Of a DNA stretch of 33,308 bases, positions 15,669-24,031 are shown one piece after another. Positions within the stretch are counted from its first letter, which is position 1, and each line of letters starts with the position of its first letter. The notes beneath the pieces are model-generated. The model saw only the letters and a list, made by a program, of their open reading frames with translations, was not told the origin of the DNA and made no database searches. This DNA comes from Bacillus sp. REN16 (lineage in GTDB: Bacteria; Bacillota; Bacilli; Bacillales; Bacillaceae_L): the NCBI RefSeq assembly GCF_020731355.1, contig NZ_JAJFZK010000023.1:1-33308 (forward strand). Direction: 5' to 3'. The translations under genes and the position numbers were made by a program.

Positions 15669-16673
15669 TTGTTCGCATATACACTGCGCAGAATCGGTAT
15701 GGTCATTCCAGTGTTGATCGGCATGACACTCGTTGTTTTTTCGATTATTCACCTAATCCCGGGAAATCCGGCGCAAATCATTCTTGGGCAACGGGCTACT
15801 GCAGAGTCCATCGCTGCCCTTACAACCAAGCTTGGTCTCGACCAACCGTTATACATCCAATATTTCGAGTATATCAAGGGGCTGTTGACTGGGGATTTAG
15901 GCGAATCAATCCGGACGAAGACGGCAATAAGTGAAGAAATTTGGCCATATCTGGCTGCAACAATTGAATTAACCTTTGTTGCGATGATTATTGCAATTGT
16001 AATAGGAGTTAACGCAGGCATCATAAGCGCATGGTTTCAAAATTCTTGGTTTGATTACACGGCGATGGTCCTTGCTTTAATTGGAGTATCAATGCCAATT
16101 TTTTGGTTGGGGTTAATGGAGCAATGGGCGTTTGCACTGCAATTGGATTTACTGCCAACAACAGGCAGGGAAAACGTTAGGGACCCAGTTGATTCGGTCA
16201 CCAGTCTCTATTTAATTGATACTTTATTAAACGGGAGATCGGACCAATTTGTAACGGTGTTAAAGCATTTAATTCTCCCAAGTATCGCGCTAGCCACCAT
16301 TCCAATGGCAATAATCGCCAGGATTACCCGTTCAAGTATGCTTGACGTGATGCGTTCAGACTTTGTACGAACAGCACGTGCAAAGGGTGTAAAAATGTTT
16401 TGGGTCGTGTACAAGCACTCATTAAAAAATGCAGTGATCCCTGTTTTAACAGTCATCGGTTTACAAACAGGTTTATTGCTAGGAGGAGCGATTCTAACAG
16501 AAACCATTTTTGGCTGGCCTGGAATTGGAAGATATATTTATGAAGCCATCAATTACCGCGACTACCCTGTCATACAGTCAGGAATTTTAGTGGTTGCCAC
16601 CTTCTTTGTTTTTATTAATTTAATCGTAGACCTTTTATATGCGGTTATTGATCCGCGCATTAAATATCGTTAA
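15669..16673 (+). CDS. Peptide ABC transporter permease, DppB/OppB type
   Basis: 334 residues, with the N-terminal motif LRRIGMVIPVLIGMTLVVFSIIHLIPGNPA of the B subunit and six hydrophobic segments. The EAA loop (SDFVRTARAKGVKMFWVVYKH) contacts the ATPase. The frame is open from 15609, but the TTG at 15669 is preceded by AAAAGGGGTG at six bases and gives the normal family N-terminus. The upstream part would run through the intergenic hairpin, so I reject it. Confidence 0.9.
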   Translation: MFAYTLRRIGMVIPVLIGMTLVVFSIIHLIPGNPAQIILGQRATAESIAALTTKLGLDQPLYIQYFEYIKGLLTGDLGESIRTKTAISEEIWPYLAATIELTFVAMIIAIVIGVNAGIISAWFQNSWFDYTAMVLALIGVSMPIFWLGLMEQWAFALQLDLLPTTGRENVRDPVDSVTSLYLIDTLLNGRSDQFVTVLKHLILPSIALATIPMAIIARITRSSMLDVMRSDFVRTARAKGVKMFWVVYKHSLKNAVIPVLTVIGLQTGLLLGGAILTETIFGWPGIGRYIYEAINYRDYPVIQSGILVVATFFVFINLIVDLLYAVIDPRIKYR

Positions 16674-16691
16674 AAAGGAGGGGGTGAAAGA

Positions 16692-17579
16692 ATGGCAGAG
16701 CTTGCAAACACGGATCTGGCAATGAAAAAAACTGAGGCTGTTTCACCTTGGAAGGAAGCATGGCGAAGCTTTGGAAAAAATAAATTAGCCCTTGTGGGCA
16801 CTTGTATTGTTTTCTTTTTTATCATTCTTGCAATTTTTGCACCTTTAATCGCTCCTCAAGGGATTGATGAAAAAAACCTTGCCAACCGCCTTCAGCCGCC
16901 GTCTAGCGATCATTGGCTTGGTACGGATGACTTTGGAAGGGATATATTATCAAGAATCATTTTTGGGGCAAGAATTTCACTAAGGGTTGGTTTTTTTGCA
17001 GTAATGGGTTCAGCCATTGTCGGAAGCTTGCTTGGGATTCTAGCAGGCTACTACGGGCGATGGGTGGATAACTTAATTAGCCGCATGTTTGATATTTTAC
17101 TAGCATTTCCAAGTATTCTACTTGCCCTTGCGATTGTTGCAATTCTTGGCCCGTCCCTAAGAAATGCGTTGATTGCGATTGCGATCATCAATGTGCCAAA
17201 CTTCGGAAGGCTGATTCGGTCAAGGGTATTGAGTGTGAAGGAAGAGGAATATATAACCGCCGCCCGTGCCGTCGGAATGAAGGACCGGCGCATTTTATTT
17301 CATCATATTTTGCCAAATAGTATGGCGCCTATTATTGTCCAGGCATCACTTGCAATTGCAACAGCCATTATTGAAGCGGCAGCACTCGGCTTTCTTGGTA
17401 TGGGAGCACAGCCGCCAAATCCGGAATGGGGAAAGATGCTTGCAGATTCAAAGAATTACTTAACACAGGCTCCGTGGACAATGATTTTTCCGGGAATTGC
17501 CATCATGCTGACAGTGCTTGGCTTTAATCTAATGGGTGATGGGTTGCGAGATGCCCTTGATCCAAAAATGAAGCAATAA
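16692..17579 (+). CDS. Peptide ABC transporter permease, DppC/OppC type
   Basis: 295 residues and the second permease of the importer. A cytoplasmic N-terminus precedes the first helix (LALVGTCIVFFFIILAIFAP). Then come the periplasmic-type HWLGTDDFGRDILSRIIFGARISL motif of C subunits, further helices and the EAA loop (EEYITAARAVGMKDRRILFHHILPN). The RBS AAAAGGAGGGGG precedes the ATG at 16692. It is the last gene of the operon, 18 bp after the first permease, and ends at a terminator shared with convergent ygaE. Confidence 0.92.
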   Translation: MAELANTDLAMKKTEAVSPWKEAWRSFGKNKLALVGTCIVFFFIILAIFAPLIAPQGIDEKNLANRLQPPSSDHWLGTDDFGRDILSRIIFGARISLRVGFFAVMGSAIVGSLLGILAGYYGRWVDNLISRMFDILLAFPSILLALAIVAILGPSLRNALIAIAIINVPNFGRLIRSRVLSVKEEEYITAARAVGMKDRRILFHHILPNSMAPIIVQASLAIATAIIEAAALGFLGMGAQPPNPEWGKMLADSKNYLTQAPWTMIFPGIAIMLTVLGFNLMGDGLRDALDPKMKQ

Positions 17580-17608
17580 AAAACAGCTAACTCGTGTTAG
17601 CTGTTTTT
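17579..17608. terminator. Bidirectional terminator between the peptide importer and ygaE
   Basis: AAAAACAGCTAAC and GTTAGCTGTTTTT, 13 bp perfect with loop TCGT. T-tracts exist in both directions. It overlaps the last codons of ygaE. Confidence 0.92.
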
Positions 17609-18673
17609 AACTTCCTCCACAATCACTTCGCTATGGAAATTTTGAAAACTATCTACCAACGTATCTAATCTCTCGAGCTGTTCCGAGTATTCAAAAATAG
17701 CAGATACAAGTGTCATTAAGTGATACCAGGTTTCTTCATCCTCTTCAGCTGTTGGTCGCTTGTGCTCAAACAACGTATCAATGACCTTTTTTCGATCAAA
17801 TGCAAAATCCAGCCTTAACTCCTCAGGTGCTTGAACCTTCACTTTTCCTACGAACTTTAAGAGAATTTGCTCATGGGAATGGAGAAGATCATCGATTTCC
17901 TTCACAAATAATTGCTGGAATCGAATCGGTAATTCTTGAAGCTCATTTTCATGCCTGTGCAGTCTTTTAAGTGTATCCAAGGCTCGATTTGTACATACAA
18001 TCATTTGTCGAAACAAAACAAGCTTTCTGGACTTTTCATATTCTACCTTTTTAAAATAATTCCGTTCCTCTTTATAAAGGAGAAATAACTGGTCAATTTG
18101 AATGATATTTTCTTTAATTTTATCGATATCGTCTTTTAACGTATTGTACTCTGAAGCATGCCTTGTACTAACACGGACCCATTTAAAGATTTCCTCAGAT
18201 TGCTCGACAATTGCGTCATATAGTTTTTTCTCGTATTTAGGCGGGAGAAAAATAAGATTAACCAAAAATGCGGATAAAATCCCCAAAAGAATGGCAAGAA
18301 AACGCAGACTTGCGAATTCGATAAACTGTTCACTTGGACTTTCCATAATGGCGATGACCGTCACAATTGCGACAGAAATCGTTTTTTCCATCTTAAATCT
18401 AAGGTTAATTGCGATTACTAGAACGACAGTTAGTCCAATGATAAATGCATTATTGCCAAAATACATTCCAAAAAGAACCGCAAAAAATGCACCAATTACA
18501 TTTGCCTGAACCTGTTCAATCACCGTTAAGTAAGAGCGGTAGATCGAAGGTTGAATCGCAAAAACAGCTGCAATCCCAGCAAATACCGGCGAGGGCAGCT
18601 CTAAAAGCTTTGCTATCATTAACGCAAGCGTGATGGCAATTCCCGTTTTTAGCATGCGGGCACCAAATTTCAT
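17597..18673 (-). CDS. ygaE: FUSC/aromatic acid exporter family protein (YgaE)
   Basis: A 358-residue membrane protein. The N-terminal half (about 5-160) has five to six hydrophobic segments with the family pattern LPSPVFAGIAAVFAIQPSIYRSY. The C-terminal half is a cytoplasmic helical domain. This is the ArAE_1/YgaE type of the FUSC superfamily, related to aromatic acid exporters; the true substrate in Bacillus is unknown. The ATG at 18673 has AAAGGATT upstream. It is convergent with the peptide importer, and its promoter side faces the GCGCAATT array. Confidence 0.85.
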   Translation of the reverse strand: MKFGARMLKTGIAITLALMIAKLLELPSPVFAGIAAVFAIQPSIYRSYLTVIEQVQANVIGAFFAVLFGMYFGNNAFIIGLTVVLVIAINLRFKMEKTISVAIVTVIAIMESPSEQFIEFASLRFLAILLGILSAFLVNLIFLPPKYEKKLYDAIVEQSEEIFKWVRVSTRHASEYNTLKDDIDKIKENIIQIDQLFLLYKEERNYFKKVEYEKSRKLVLFRQMIVCTNRALDTLKRLHRHENELQELPIRFQQLFVKEIDDLLHSHEQILLKFVGKVKVQAPEELRLDFAFDRKKVIDTLFEHKRPTAEEDEETWYHLMTLVSAIFEYSEQLERLDTLVDSFQNFHSEVIVEEVKNS

Positions 18674-18833
18674 TGTTTCGAATCCTTTCTATAAAAAAGC
18701 TGTTCTCTTATACTTAGCCTTTTCTCCATAATCTAAACCAATAATGTATCATACAATGATTTTATGCTTATAGCAAGAGAAACATGTCCCAATTGCACTG
18801 CCCACTGTTGGTATGATAATACTATGAATTTGA

Positions 18834-18985
18834 CGCGAATGGCCCGCGTAAAACGCAAATAATTAAAATAAAGCGCAATTCCTTCGAATAAAGCGCAATT
18901 CCAACCGATTAAAGCGCAATTCCCAAAAATAACGCGCAATTCCAACCGATTAAAGCGCAATTCCCACTCCCCAAAGCGCAATTCC
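18834..18985. repeat. Tandem GCGCAATTCC array with 20-21 bp period
   Basis: Six copies of GCGCAATTCC start at 18873, 18893, 18914, 18934, 18955 and 18976. Two degenerate units (CGCGAAT at 18834, CGCAAAT at 18854) continue the same phase. Spacing is 20, 20, 20, 21, 20, 21, 21, about two helical turns. Linkers vary (AACCGATT-AAA twice). The array lies in the 370-bp gap between ygaE and the hemL terminator; no gene is supported there. Helical phasing suggests a protein-binding array, but the repeat could also be a simple expansion. Confidence 0.85.
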
Positions 18986-19000
18986 TTATTTCAGCACTAA

Positions 19001-19032
19001 AAATAAAAAGAACCTGCCACCCGGCAGGTTCT
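19001..19032 (-). terminator. hemL terminator
   Basis: AGAACCTGCC and GGCAGGTTCT, 10 bp perfect, loop ACCC; the A-rich run at 19000-19009 gives the minus-strand U-tract. Confidence 0.9.
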
Positions 19033-19041
19033 AAAAACATA

Positions 19042-20328
19042 TTAAAGATTTTTAAACGCGTATTCAACAGCTTTTAGTGTCTCAACAATGTCATCTTCCG
19101 TATGAGAAATGGTGAGGAACCATGCTTCATATTTGGAAGGAGCGAGATTGATGCCTTGGCTTAGCATTAATTTGAAGAAGCGTCCGAACATTTCTCCGTT
19201 CGTATTCTCAGCCTGCTCATAGTTTTCAATCTTTTCATCTGTAAAGAAAACAGTTAAAGCACCTTTTAAGCGATTAATCGTAATAGGTACATTGTAGGTT
19301 GCAGCATGCTTTAGAATTCCATCTTCAAGCATTGTGCCAAGTTGATCTAATTTTTCATACAGCCCTTCTTCTTGAAGGACTTCAAGGCAAGCAATTCCGG
19401 AAAGCATGGATGCCGGGTTCCCGGCCATGGTACCAGCTTGGTAAGCCGGACCGAGTGGGGCAACCTGCTCCATAATTTCCTTTTTACCGCCGTAAGCCCC
19501 AATTGGAAGACCGCCACCGATTATTTTTCCAAGCGCGGTTAAGTCAGGTGTGATGCCTAATAGATTTTGAGCTCCGCCGTACATAAAACGGAAAGCCGTA
19601 ATGACTTCATCAAAAATAACGAGTGCACCTGCCTCATGCGAAAGCTCAAGGACTTGCTCCAGAAAGCCTTCCTTCGGTTCGACGATTCCGAAGTTCCCAA
19701 CGATTGGTTCAACAAGAACGCCTGCGATTTCTTGACCCCATTTTGCAAGTGCCTCTTTAAAAGGCTCGATATCATTGAATGGAACCGTGATGACTTCCTG
19801 GGCGATGCTCTTTGGAACACCGGCGGAGTCAGGCGTTCCAAGAGTTGAAGGACCTGATCCGGCTGCAACAAGCACAAGATCAGAGTGACCGTGATAGCAG
19901 CCTGCAAATTTAATGATTTTCGTTCTGTTTGTATAAGCACGTGCGACACGAATCGTTGTCATCACAGCTTCTGTACCTGAGTTTACAAAACGAACTTTAT
20001 CCATGCCAGGCATGGCTTCTTTCAGCATTTTTGCAAACTTCACTTCATGTGGTGTTGGCGTTCCGTATAAAACACCTGTCTCAGCTGCTTTTGTAATGGC
20101 CTCGGTAATATGGGGGTGAGCATGACCAGTAATGATTGGGCCATATGCTGCTAAATAATCTATGTATTTATTTCCGTCCACATCCCAAAAATAAGCTCCT
20201 TTTGCACGTTCCATTGCTACCGGTGCACCACCGCCAACCGCTTTATACGAACGTGATGGACTATTTACACCTCCAACGATATGCTCCAGTGCTTCACTAT
20301 ATAATTCTTCTGAATTTGAATGATTCAT
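19042..20328 (-). CDS. hemL: Glutamate-1-semialdehyde 2,1-aminomutase
   Basis: A 428-residue PLP enzyme converting glutamate-1-semialdehyde to 5-aminolevulinate for haem and other tetrapyrroles. [14 protein letters not shown] is at the N-terminus; [15 protein letters not shown] and CYHGHSD form the PLP phosphate and substrate region. The Schiff-base lysine is Lys268 in [10 protein letters not shown], after the FDEVITAFR motif. It corresponds to the gsaB paralogue found at this position in B. subtilis, not to the copy in the hemAXCDBL operon. The ATG at 20328 follows AGGAGGA by ten bases. It is divergent from bcp. Confidence 0.94.
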   Translation of the reverse strand: MNHSNSEELYSEALEHIVGGVNSPSRSYKAVGGGAPVAMERAKGAYFWDVDGNKYIDYLAAYGPIITGHAHPHITEAITKAAETGVLYGTPTPHEVKFAKMLKEAMPGMDKVRFVNSGTEAVMTTIRVARAYTNRTKIIKFAGCYHGHSDLVLVAAGSGPSTLGTPDSAGVPKSIAQEVITVPFNDIEPFKEALAKWGQEIAGVLVEPIVGNFGIVEPKEGFLEQVLELSHEAGALVIFDEVITAFRFMYGGAQNLLGITPDLTALGKIIGGGLPIGAYGGKKEIMEQVAPLGPAYQAGTMAGNPASMLSGIACLEVLQEEGLYEKLDQLGTMLEDGILKHAATYNVPITINRLKGALTVFFTDEKIENYEQAENTNGEMFGRFFKLMLSQGINLAPSKYEAWFLTISHTEDDIVETLKAVEYAFKNL

Positions 20329-20457
20329 CTAATATGTTCCTCCTAGTTTTGAACTCAACGATTCTATTTTAGCACAAATCCCAAATCCGGTTTATTTGTA
20401 TATACCTATAAAATTATGTAACCTATCATTAATAGGAAAATACAGGAGGTAATTGGA

Positions 20458-20925
20458 ATGACAATTGAAGTTGGAAAAAAGGCACCTGAGTTCACGGCTA
20501 CTGGTAGTAATGGAGAAAAAGTTTCACTGGCAGATTTTAAAGGAAAGAATGTCGTGCTTTATTTTTACCCGAAAGATATGACACCAGGATGCACCACAGA
20601 GGCGTGTGATTTTAGAGACGCACATGAAAGCTTCAGTGGACTAGACACTGTGATACTAGGTGTTAGCACGGATTCATTAGAGCGCCACAAAAAATTCATT
20701 GATAAATATGATCTGCCGTTTCTATTAGTAGTAGATGAAGAACATGAAATAGCTGAAAAATATGGAGTTTGGAAGCTTAAGAAAAATTTCGGCAAGGAAT
20801 ACATGGGCATTGAGCGCTCCACCTTCATTATTGATAAAGAAGGAAATCTCGTAAAAGAATGGCGCAAAGTATCAGTCAAAGGCCATGTTGAGGAAGCTCT
20901 ATCTTACATAAAAGAAAACTTGTGA
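20458..20925 (+). CDS. bcp: Thioredoxin-dependent thiol peroxidase (BCP, YgaF)
   Basis: A 155-residue atypical peroxiredoxin that reduces peroxides with thioredoxin. Peroxidatic Cys45 lies in MTPGCTTEAC and the resolving candidate Cys50 five residues on. Later motifs are LGVSTDSLERHKKFIDKY and RSTFIIDKEGNL. The ATG follows AGGAGG by seven bases. A small hairpin (CCTAT/ATAGG) sits just upstream of the RBS. It functionally matches its neighbours hemL and perR, which belong to haem and peroxide physiology. Confidence 0.94.
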   Translation: MTIEVGKKAPEFTATGSNGEKVSLADFKGKNVVLYFYPKDMTPGCTTEACDFRDAHESFSGLDTVILGVSTDSLERHKKFIDKYDLPFLLVVDEEHEIAEKYGVWKLKKNFGKEYMGIERSTFIIDKEGNLVKEWRKVSVKGHVEEALSYIKENL

Positions 20926-20935
20926 AGTTTTTGTG
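20915..20935 (+). terminator. Weak hairpin at the end of bcp
   Basis: AAAACTT and AAGTTTT with the loop GTG overlap the bcp stop and run into T-rich sequence. The stem is AT-rich, so readthrough into the structured segment that follows is plausible. Confidence 0.4.
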
Positions 20936-20940
20936 AAATT

Positions 20941-21052
20941 AAATAGGAAAGTACTGGTCGAAACCTCACTGGGGTATCGCTATAAACACAAGTGGGGCCA
21001 GTGCTTGGATAGGATGCGGGTGGTGTGATATAAGCCACTCGTATTCCTATTT
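20941..21052 (+). ncRNA. Candidate structured RNA with three-way junction
   Basis: P1: AAATAGGAA (20941-20949) with TTCCTATTT (21044-21052), 9 bp perfect. P2: GTACTGG (20951-20957) with CCAGTGC (20998-21004), extended by CCTCACT (20964-20970) with AGTGGGG (20991-20997). P3: GGGTGG (21018-21023) with CCACTC (21035-21040). The strand choice is arbitrary. It is GC-richer than its flanks and matches no riboswitch motif I know. It lies between bcp and the promoter of yclN, so it is not the leader of yclN. It could be a bcp 3' UTR, an independent RNA or the relic of a mobile element. Confidence 0.45.
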
Positions 21053-21057
21053 GAAGG

Positions 21058-21086
21058 TTGATTTTACAATATTCTTTACTTATAAT
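21058..21086 (+). promoter_or_regulatory. Sigma-A promoter of the siderophore permease operon
   Basis: TTGATT (21058-21063), a 17-bp spacer, then TATAAT (21081-21086). The Fur box follows about 13 bp downstream. Confidence 0.8.
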
Positions 21087-21098
21087 GAAGGTATTAGT

Positions 21099-21117
21099 AA
21101 TGATAATCGTTTTCATT
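21099..21117. promoter_or_regulatory. Fur box upstream of yclN
   Basis: TGATAATCGTTTTCATT matches the Fur 7-1-7 consensus TGATAATNATTATCA at most positions. It lies just downstream of the -10, over the start region, which suits iron-dependent repression. Confidence 0.7.
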
Positions 21118-21157
21118 TGTCATATACTAATAAAATACATGTTATGAGGATTTACAT

Positions 21158-22111
21158 ATGAAACTATGGATGTTAATTATCGCTGGCATCGTCCTTTCCT
21201 TCATATCGCTATTTATTGGGGCTATTGATATAACACCGATGCATTTACTGGATTGGGAATCAGATGAGACACAGATTTTCCTAATTAGTCGGGTTCCTCG
21301 GTTAATGGCGATCATTCTGGCGGGAGCAGGGATGAGTATTGCAGGATTAATTATGCAAAGCTTGAGCAGAAATAAATTCGTATCCCCAACAACAGCAGGT
21401 ACATTAGATGCAGCAAAGCTTGGGATTTTGATATCAATGCTGTTCTTTACAAATGTTTCCTATACACAACAGATTATTTTTAGCTTCGCATTTGCTTTAG
21501 TGGGTACACTCATTTTCATGCAAATTTTAGATAAAATTAAGTTTAAGGATGCAATTTTCGTTCCTTTAATCGGGATTATGTACGGAAATATCCTGTCATC
21601 CATCGCAACATTTTTTGCATATGAAGCAGATCTGATTCAAAACATTTCATCTTGGTTAATGGGAAGCTTCACTTTGGTTATCGCAGGACGCTATGAGCTT
21701 TTATATATAGCGATTCCAGCAGTTATCTTAGCGTATATTTTTGCGAATAAATTTACCGTTGCTGGTATGGGTGAGGATTTTGCGAAAAACCTTGGGTTAA
21801 GCTATAAATTTGTCTTAAATATAGGTCTAGTTCTCGTCGCGATTATTTCAACAACTGTGGTATTAACGGTTGGAGTCATTCCCTTTTTAGGATTAATTGT
21901 TCCGAATATTGTATCGCTTTATTTAGGGGATAACTTACGAAAAACGATTCCTCATACAGCTGCTTTAGGGGTAGTGTTTCTATTAATCTGTGATATTTTA
22001 GGTAGAGTCATTGTCCATCCTTACGAGATACCGGTCAATGTTACGGTTGCAGTAATCGGCAGTGCGATCTTCTTAACGATGTTATTTAGGGGGAAAGCAT
22101 ATGCGAAATAG
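21158..22111 (+). CDS. yclN: Iron-siderophore ABC transporter permease, YclN-like
   Basis: A 317-residue FecCD-family permease with about nine hydrophobic helices. It closely resembles B. subtilis YclN as I remember it: SRNKFVSPTTAGTLDAAKLGIL, YELLYIAIPAVILAY and GVIPFLGLIVPNIVSLYLGDNLRKTIPHTA. That system imports petrobactin-type catecholate siderophores. The substrate is inferred from this resemblance. The ATG follows a modest RBS (GAGGATTTACAT). It is the first gene of a three-gene operon under a Fur box and overlaps the next gene by 11 bp. Confidence 0.9.
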   Translation: MKLWMLIIAGIVLSFISLFIGAIDITPMHLLDWESDETQIFLISRVPRLMAIILAGAGMSIAGLIMQSLSRNKFVSPTTAGTLDAAKLGILISMLFFTNVSYTQQIIFSFAFALVGTLIFMQILDKIKFKDAIFVPLIGIMYGNILSSIATFFAYEADLIQNISSWLMGSFTLVIAGRYELLYIAIPAVILAYIFANKFTVAGMGEDFAKNLGLSYKFVLNIGLVLVAIISTTVVLTVGVIPFLGLIVPNIVSLYLGDNLRKTIPHTAALGVVFLLICDILGRVIVHPYEIPVNVTVAVIGSAIFLTMLFRGKAYAK

Positions 22112-23051
22112 TACAAAATTGATTCTCTTAGCCGTCCTTGCCATCATTTGTATCGTGGCATATGGATTTTATGATTTAAAAGGTGGATTTGATTATGCCT
22201 TCCCGAAACGGATGACCAGGGTTACAGCAATGGTTGTAACCGGAATTGCGATTGCATATTCGACCGTTGTGTTCCAAACGATTACGCAAAACCGTATTCT
22301 GACTCCTTCGATGATGGGACTCGACTCGATGTATGAAGTCGTACAAACATTAATCTATTTCTTTGCAGGTTCAATGTCTGTATGGGTGTTAAATAAATAT
22401 TTAAACTTCGGTGCAGCCATTATCGCCATGGTATTATTTGCGCTCATCCTGTACCGTTTCTTATTCCGGTCAGACAAACATCCGATCTATTTACTTCTAT
22501 TAATTGGGATGATCATCGGAACCTTGTTGGGAAGCCTCGTCACATTTTTACAGGTGATGATCGATCCAGTCGAATATTTAAGTCTGCAAAGTCGCTTATT
22601 TGCTACCTTTACAAATGTGAAGGCAGAGCTTTTATATATTGCAATTGGGATTTTACTCATTGCCTTTATTTACGGTTACCTCATTATGGATAAGTTAGAT
22701 GTCATGTCACTGGGCCGTGAAAACGCGATGAACCTTGGCGTAAATTATGACAAGATGGTTATGAATATCTTAATTTTATCATCGGTGTTAATTGCGACTT
22801 CAACTGCATTAGTTGGTCCGATTACATTTTTCGGTTTAATTGTCGCGAATCTTGCGTATCAATTTTTGGTTACGTATAAACACTCGATTCTCATTCTCGG
22901 GGCCAGCTTAATGAGTGTCATTGCTCTTGTCGGTGGTCAGTTCCTCGTTGAACATATTTTTGAATTACGTACCACATTAAGTGTCATCATCAACTTTATC
23001 GGTGGTCTTTACTTCATTTTCTTACTATTAAAAGAAAGTAGGTCAGCATGA
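22101..23051 (+). CDS. yclO: Iron-siderophore ABC transporter permease, YclO-like
   Basis: 316 residues, the second FecCD-family permease. YSTVVFQTITQNRILTPSMMGLDSMYEVVQ is the YclO-type signature, and GPITFFGLIVANLAYQFL is the ATPase-contact region. About nine hydrophobic segments. GGGGGAAAGC precedes the ATG, which overlaps yclN. It should form a heterodimeric channel with the yclN product. It ends with the stop overlapping the next start (ATGA). Confidence 0.9.
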   Translation: MRNSTKLILLAVLAIICIVAYGFYDLKGGFDYAFPKRMTRVTAMVVTGIAIAYSTVVFQTITQNRILTPSMMGLDSMYEVVQTLIYFFAGSMSVWVLNKYLNFGAAIIAMVLFALILYRFLFRSDKHPIYLLLLIGMIIGTLLGSLVTFLQVMIDPVEYLSLQSRLFATFTNVKAELLYIAIGILLIAFIYGYLIMDKLDVMSLGRENAMNLGVNYDKMVMNILILSSVLIATSTALVGPITFFGLIVANLAYQFLVTYKHSILILGASLMSVIALVGGQFLVEHIFELRTTLSVIINFIGGLYFIFLLLKESRSA

Positions 23052-23818
23052 TGATTGAAATCAAAGGTTTATCGAAGTATTTTGGGAAAAAGCCTGTTGT
23101 CGAAGATGTGTCTATAAACATAGAGCCGGGTACGATTACATCGTTTATCGGACCGAATGGTGCAGGTAAATCTACGCTTCTTTCTATGGTAAGTCGATTA
23201 TTGGATTCTGATACTGGGGAAGTTTTACTTGATCAAAATAATGTGAAAAAGTGGAAGTCATCCGAGTTTGCAAAACGGGTTTCGATTTTAAAACAATCCA
23301 ATTATTTAAATGTACGTTTAACGATTCGTGAGCTTGTTGCATTTGGGCGCTATCCTTATTCAAAGGGCCGCCTGGCAGACGAAGATGAAAAATTCATTAA
23401 CCAAGCTTTAGAATATATGAATTTAACTGATATCCAGGATATGTTTTTAGATGAGCTTTCCGGTGGACAACGGCAGCGTGCTTTTATTGCAATGGTTATT
23501 GCACAGGATACAGACTATGTATTGCTTGATGAGCCATTGAATAACTTAGATATGAAGCACTCCGTTCAAATTATGAAGATTTTACGAAAGCTTGTTGATG
23601 AGCTTGGTAAAACCGTTGTGATCGTTTTGCATGATATTAATTTTGCATCCGTGTATTCAGATCGAATTGTCGCGTTAAAAGATGGCAAGCTTGTAAAAAA
23701 TGGACCAACACATGAAATTATTAATCGTGATGCACTGCGTGAAATCTATGATATGGAAATTCCGGTTCAAGAACAAAATGGCTGTCGAATTTGCGTTTAC
23801 TTCAATTCACATGCATAA
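23048..23818 (+). CDS. yclP: Iron-siderophore ABC transporter ATPase, YclP-like
   Basis: A 256-residue FepC-type ATPase. Walker A GPNGAGKS (about 35-42), Q-loop (ILKQSNYLN), signature LSGGQRQR, Walker B YVLLDEPLNNLD and H-loop VVLHDINFA. Two adjacent ATG codons are possible (23048, 23051). The ATGA overlap with yclO implies coupling. A terminator follows directly, separating the gene from the binding-protein gene, which has its own promoter. Confidence 0.92.
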   Translation: MMIEIKGLSKYFGKKPVVEDVSINIEPGTITSFIGPNGAGKSTLLSMVSRLLDSDTGEVLLDQNNVKKWKSSEFAKRVSILKQSNYLNVRLTIRELVAFGRYPYSKGRLADEDEKFINQALEYMNLTDIQDMFLDELSGGQRQRAFIAMVIAQDTDYVLLDEPLNNLDMKHSVQIMKILRKLVDELGKTVVIVLHDINFASVYSDRIVALKDGKLVKNGPTHEIINRDALREIYDMEIPVQEQNGCRICVYFNSHA

Positions 23819-23853
23819 AGATCTAGGGAATTCAGTCTCTAGGTCTTTTTTTT
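23819..23853 (+). terminator. Terminator of the yclNOP-like operon
   Basis: AGATCTAGGGA and TCTCTAGGTCT (two G-T pairs) with a 6-base loop, then a run of Ts. Confidence 0.85.
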
Positions 23854-23926
23854 AGGTCAAAAGAAATAGGCATTCTATGTCTCTAATTTTTTACAGAATA
23901 AAGAAAAAATATTTGTTTATTTTGTA

Positions 23927-23955
23927 TTGACGGAAGTTGGGTATGACTCTATAAT
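23927..23955 (+). promoter_or_regulatory. Sigma-A promoter of the siderophore-binding protein gene
   Basis: TTGACG (23927-23932), a 17-bp spacer, then TATAAT (23950-23955). It is close to consensus and should be strong when derepressed. Confidence 0.85.
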
Positions 23956-23985
23956 GAGAATAGTTATCAATGATAATGATTCTCA
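23955..23985. promoter_or_regulatory. Two adjacent Fur boxes
   Basis: TGAGAATAGTTATCA (23955-23969) and TGATAATGATTCTCA (23971-23985) each match TGATAATNATTATCA at about 13-14 of 15 positions and are offset by 16 bp. They begin at the end of the -10, so bound Fur would block initiation. The operator is denser than the single box in front of yclN. Confidence 0.85.
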
Positions 23986-24031
23986 TTTTTATTTCAAAAA
24001 TACATAATGTTTATAAAGGAGAGGAAAATCC

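Noticed and set aside
15602-15934. 110-codon open frame overlapping the first permease
   Set aside because: It is out of frame with the well-matched DppB-like protein, and its composition is unlike a real protein.
18733-18981. 82-codon open frame on the minus strand
   Set aside because: Its repetitive Trp/Asn/Cys/Ala/Leu-rich protein is simply the translated GCGCAATT array; no RBS or domain.
18834-18985. CRISPR array
   Set aside because: Repeats are only 10 bp, linkers are 10-11 bp and partly identical, and no cas genes are present.
20941-21052. Cobalamin, TPP, purine or T-box riboswitch
   Set aside because: None of the conserved core sequences I know for these classes is present, and it precedes the promoter of the downstream gene.
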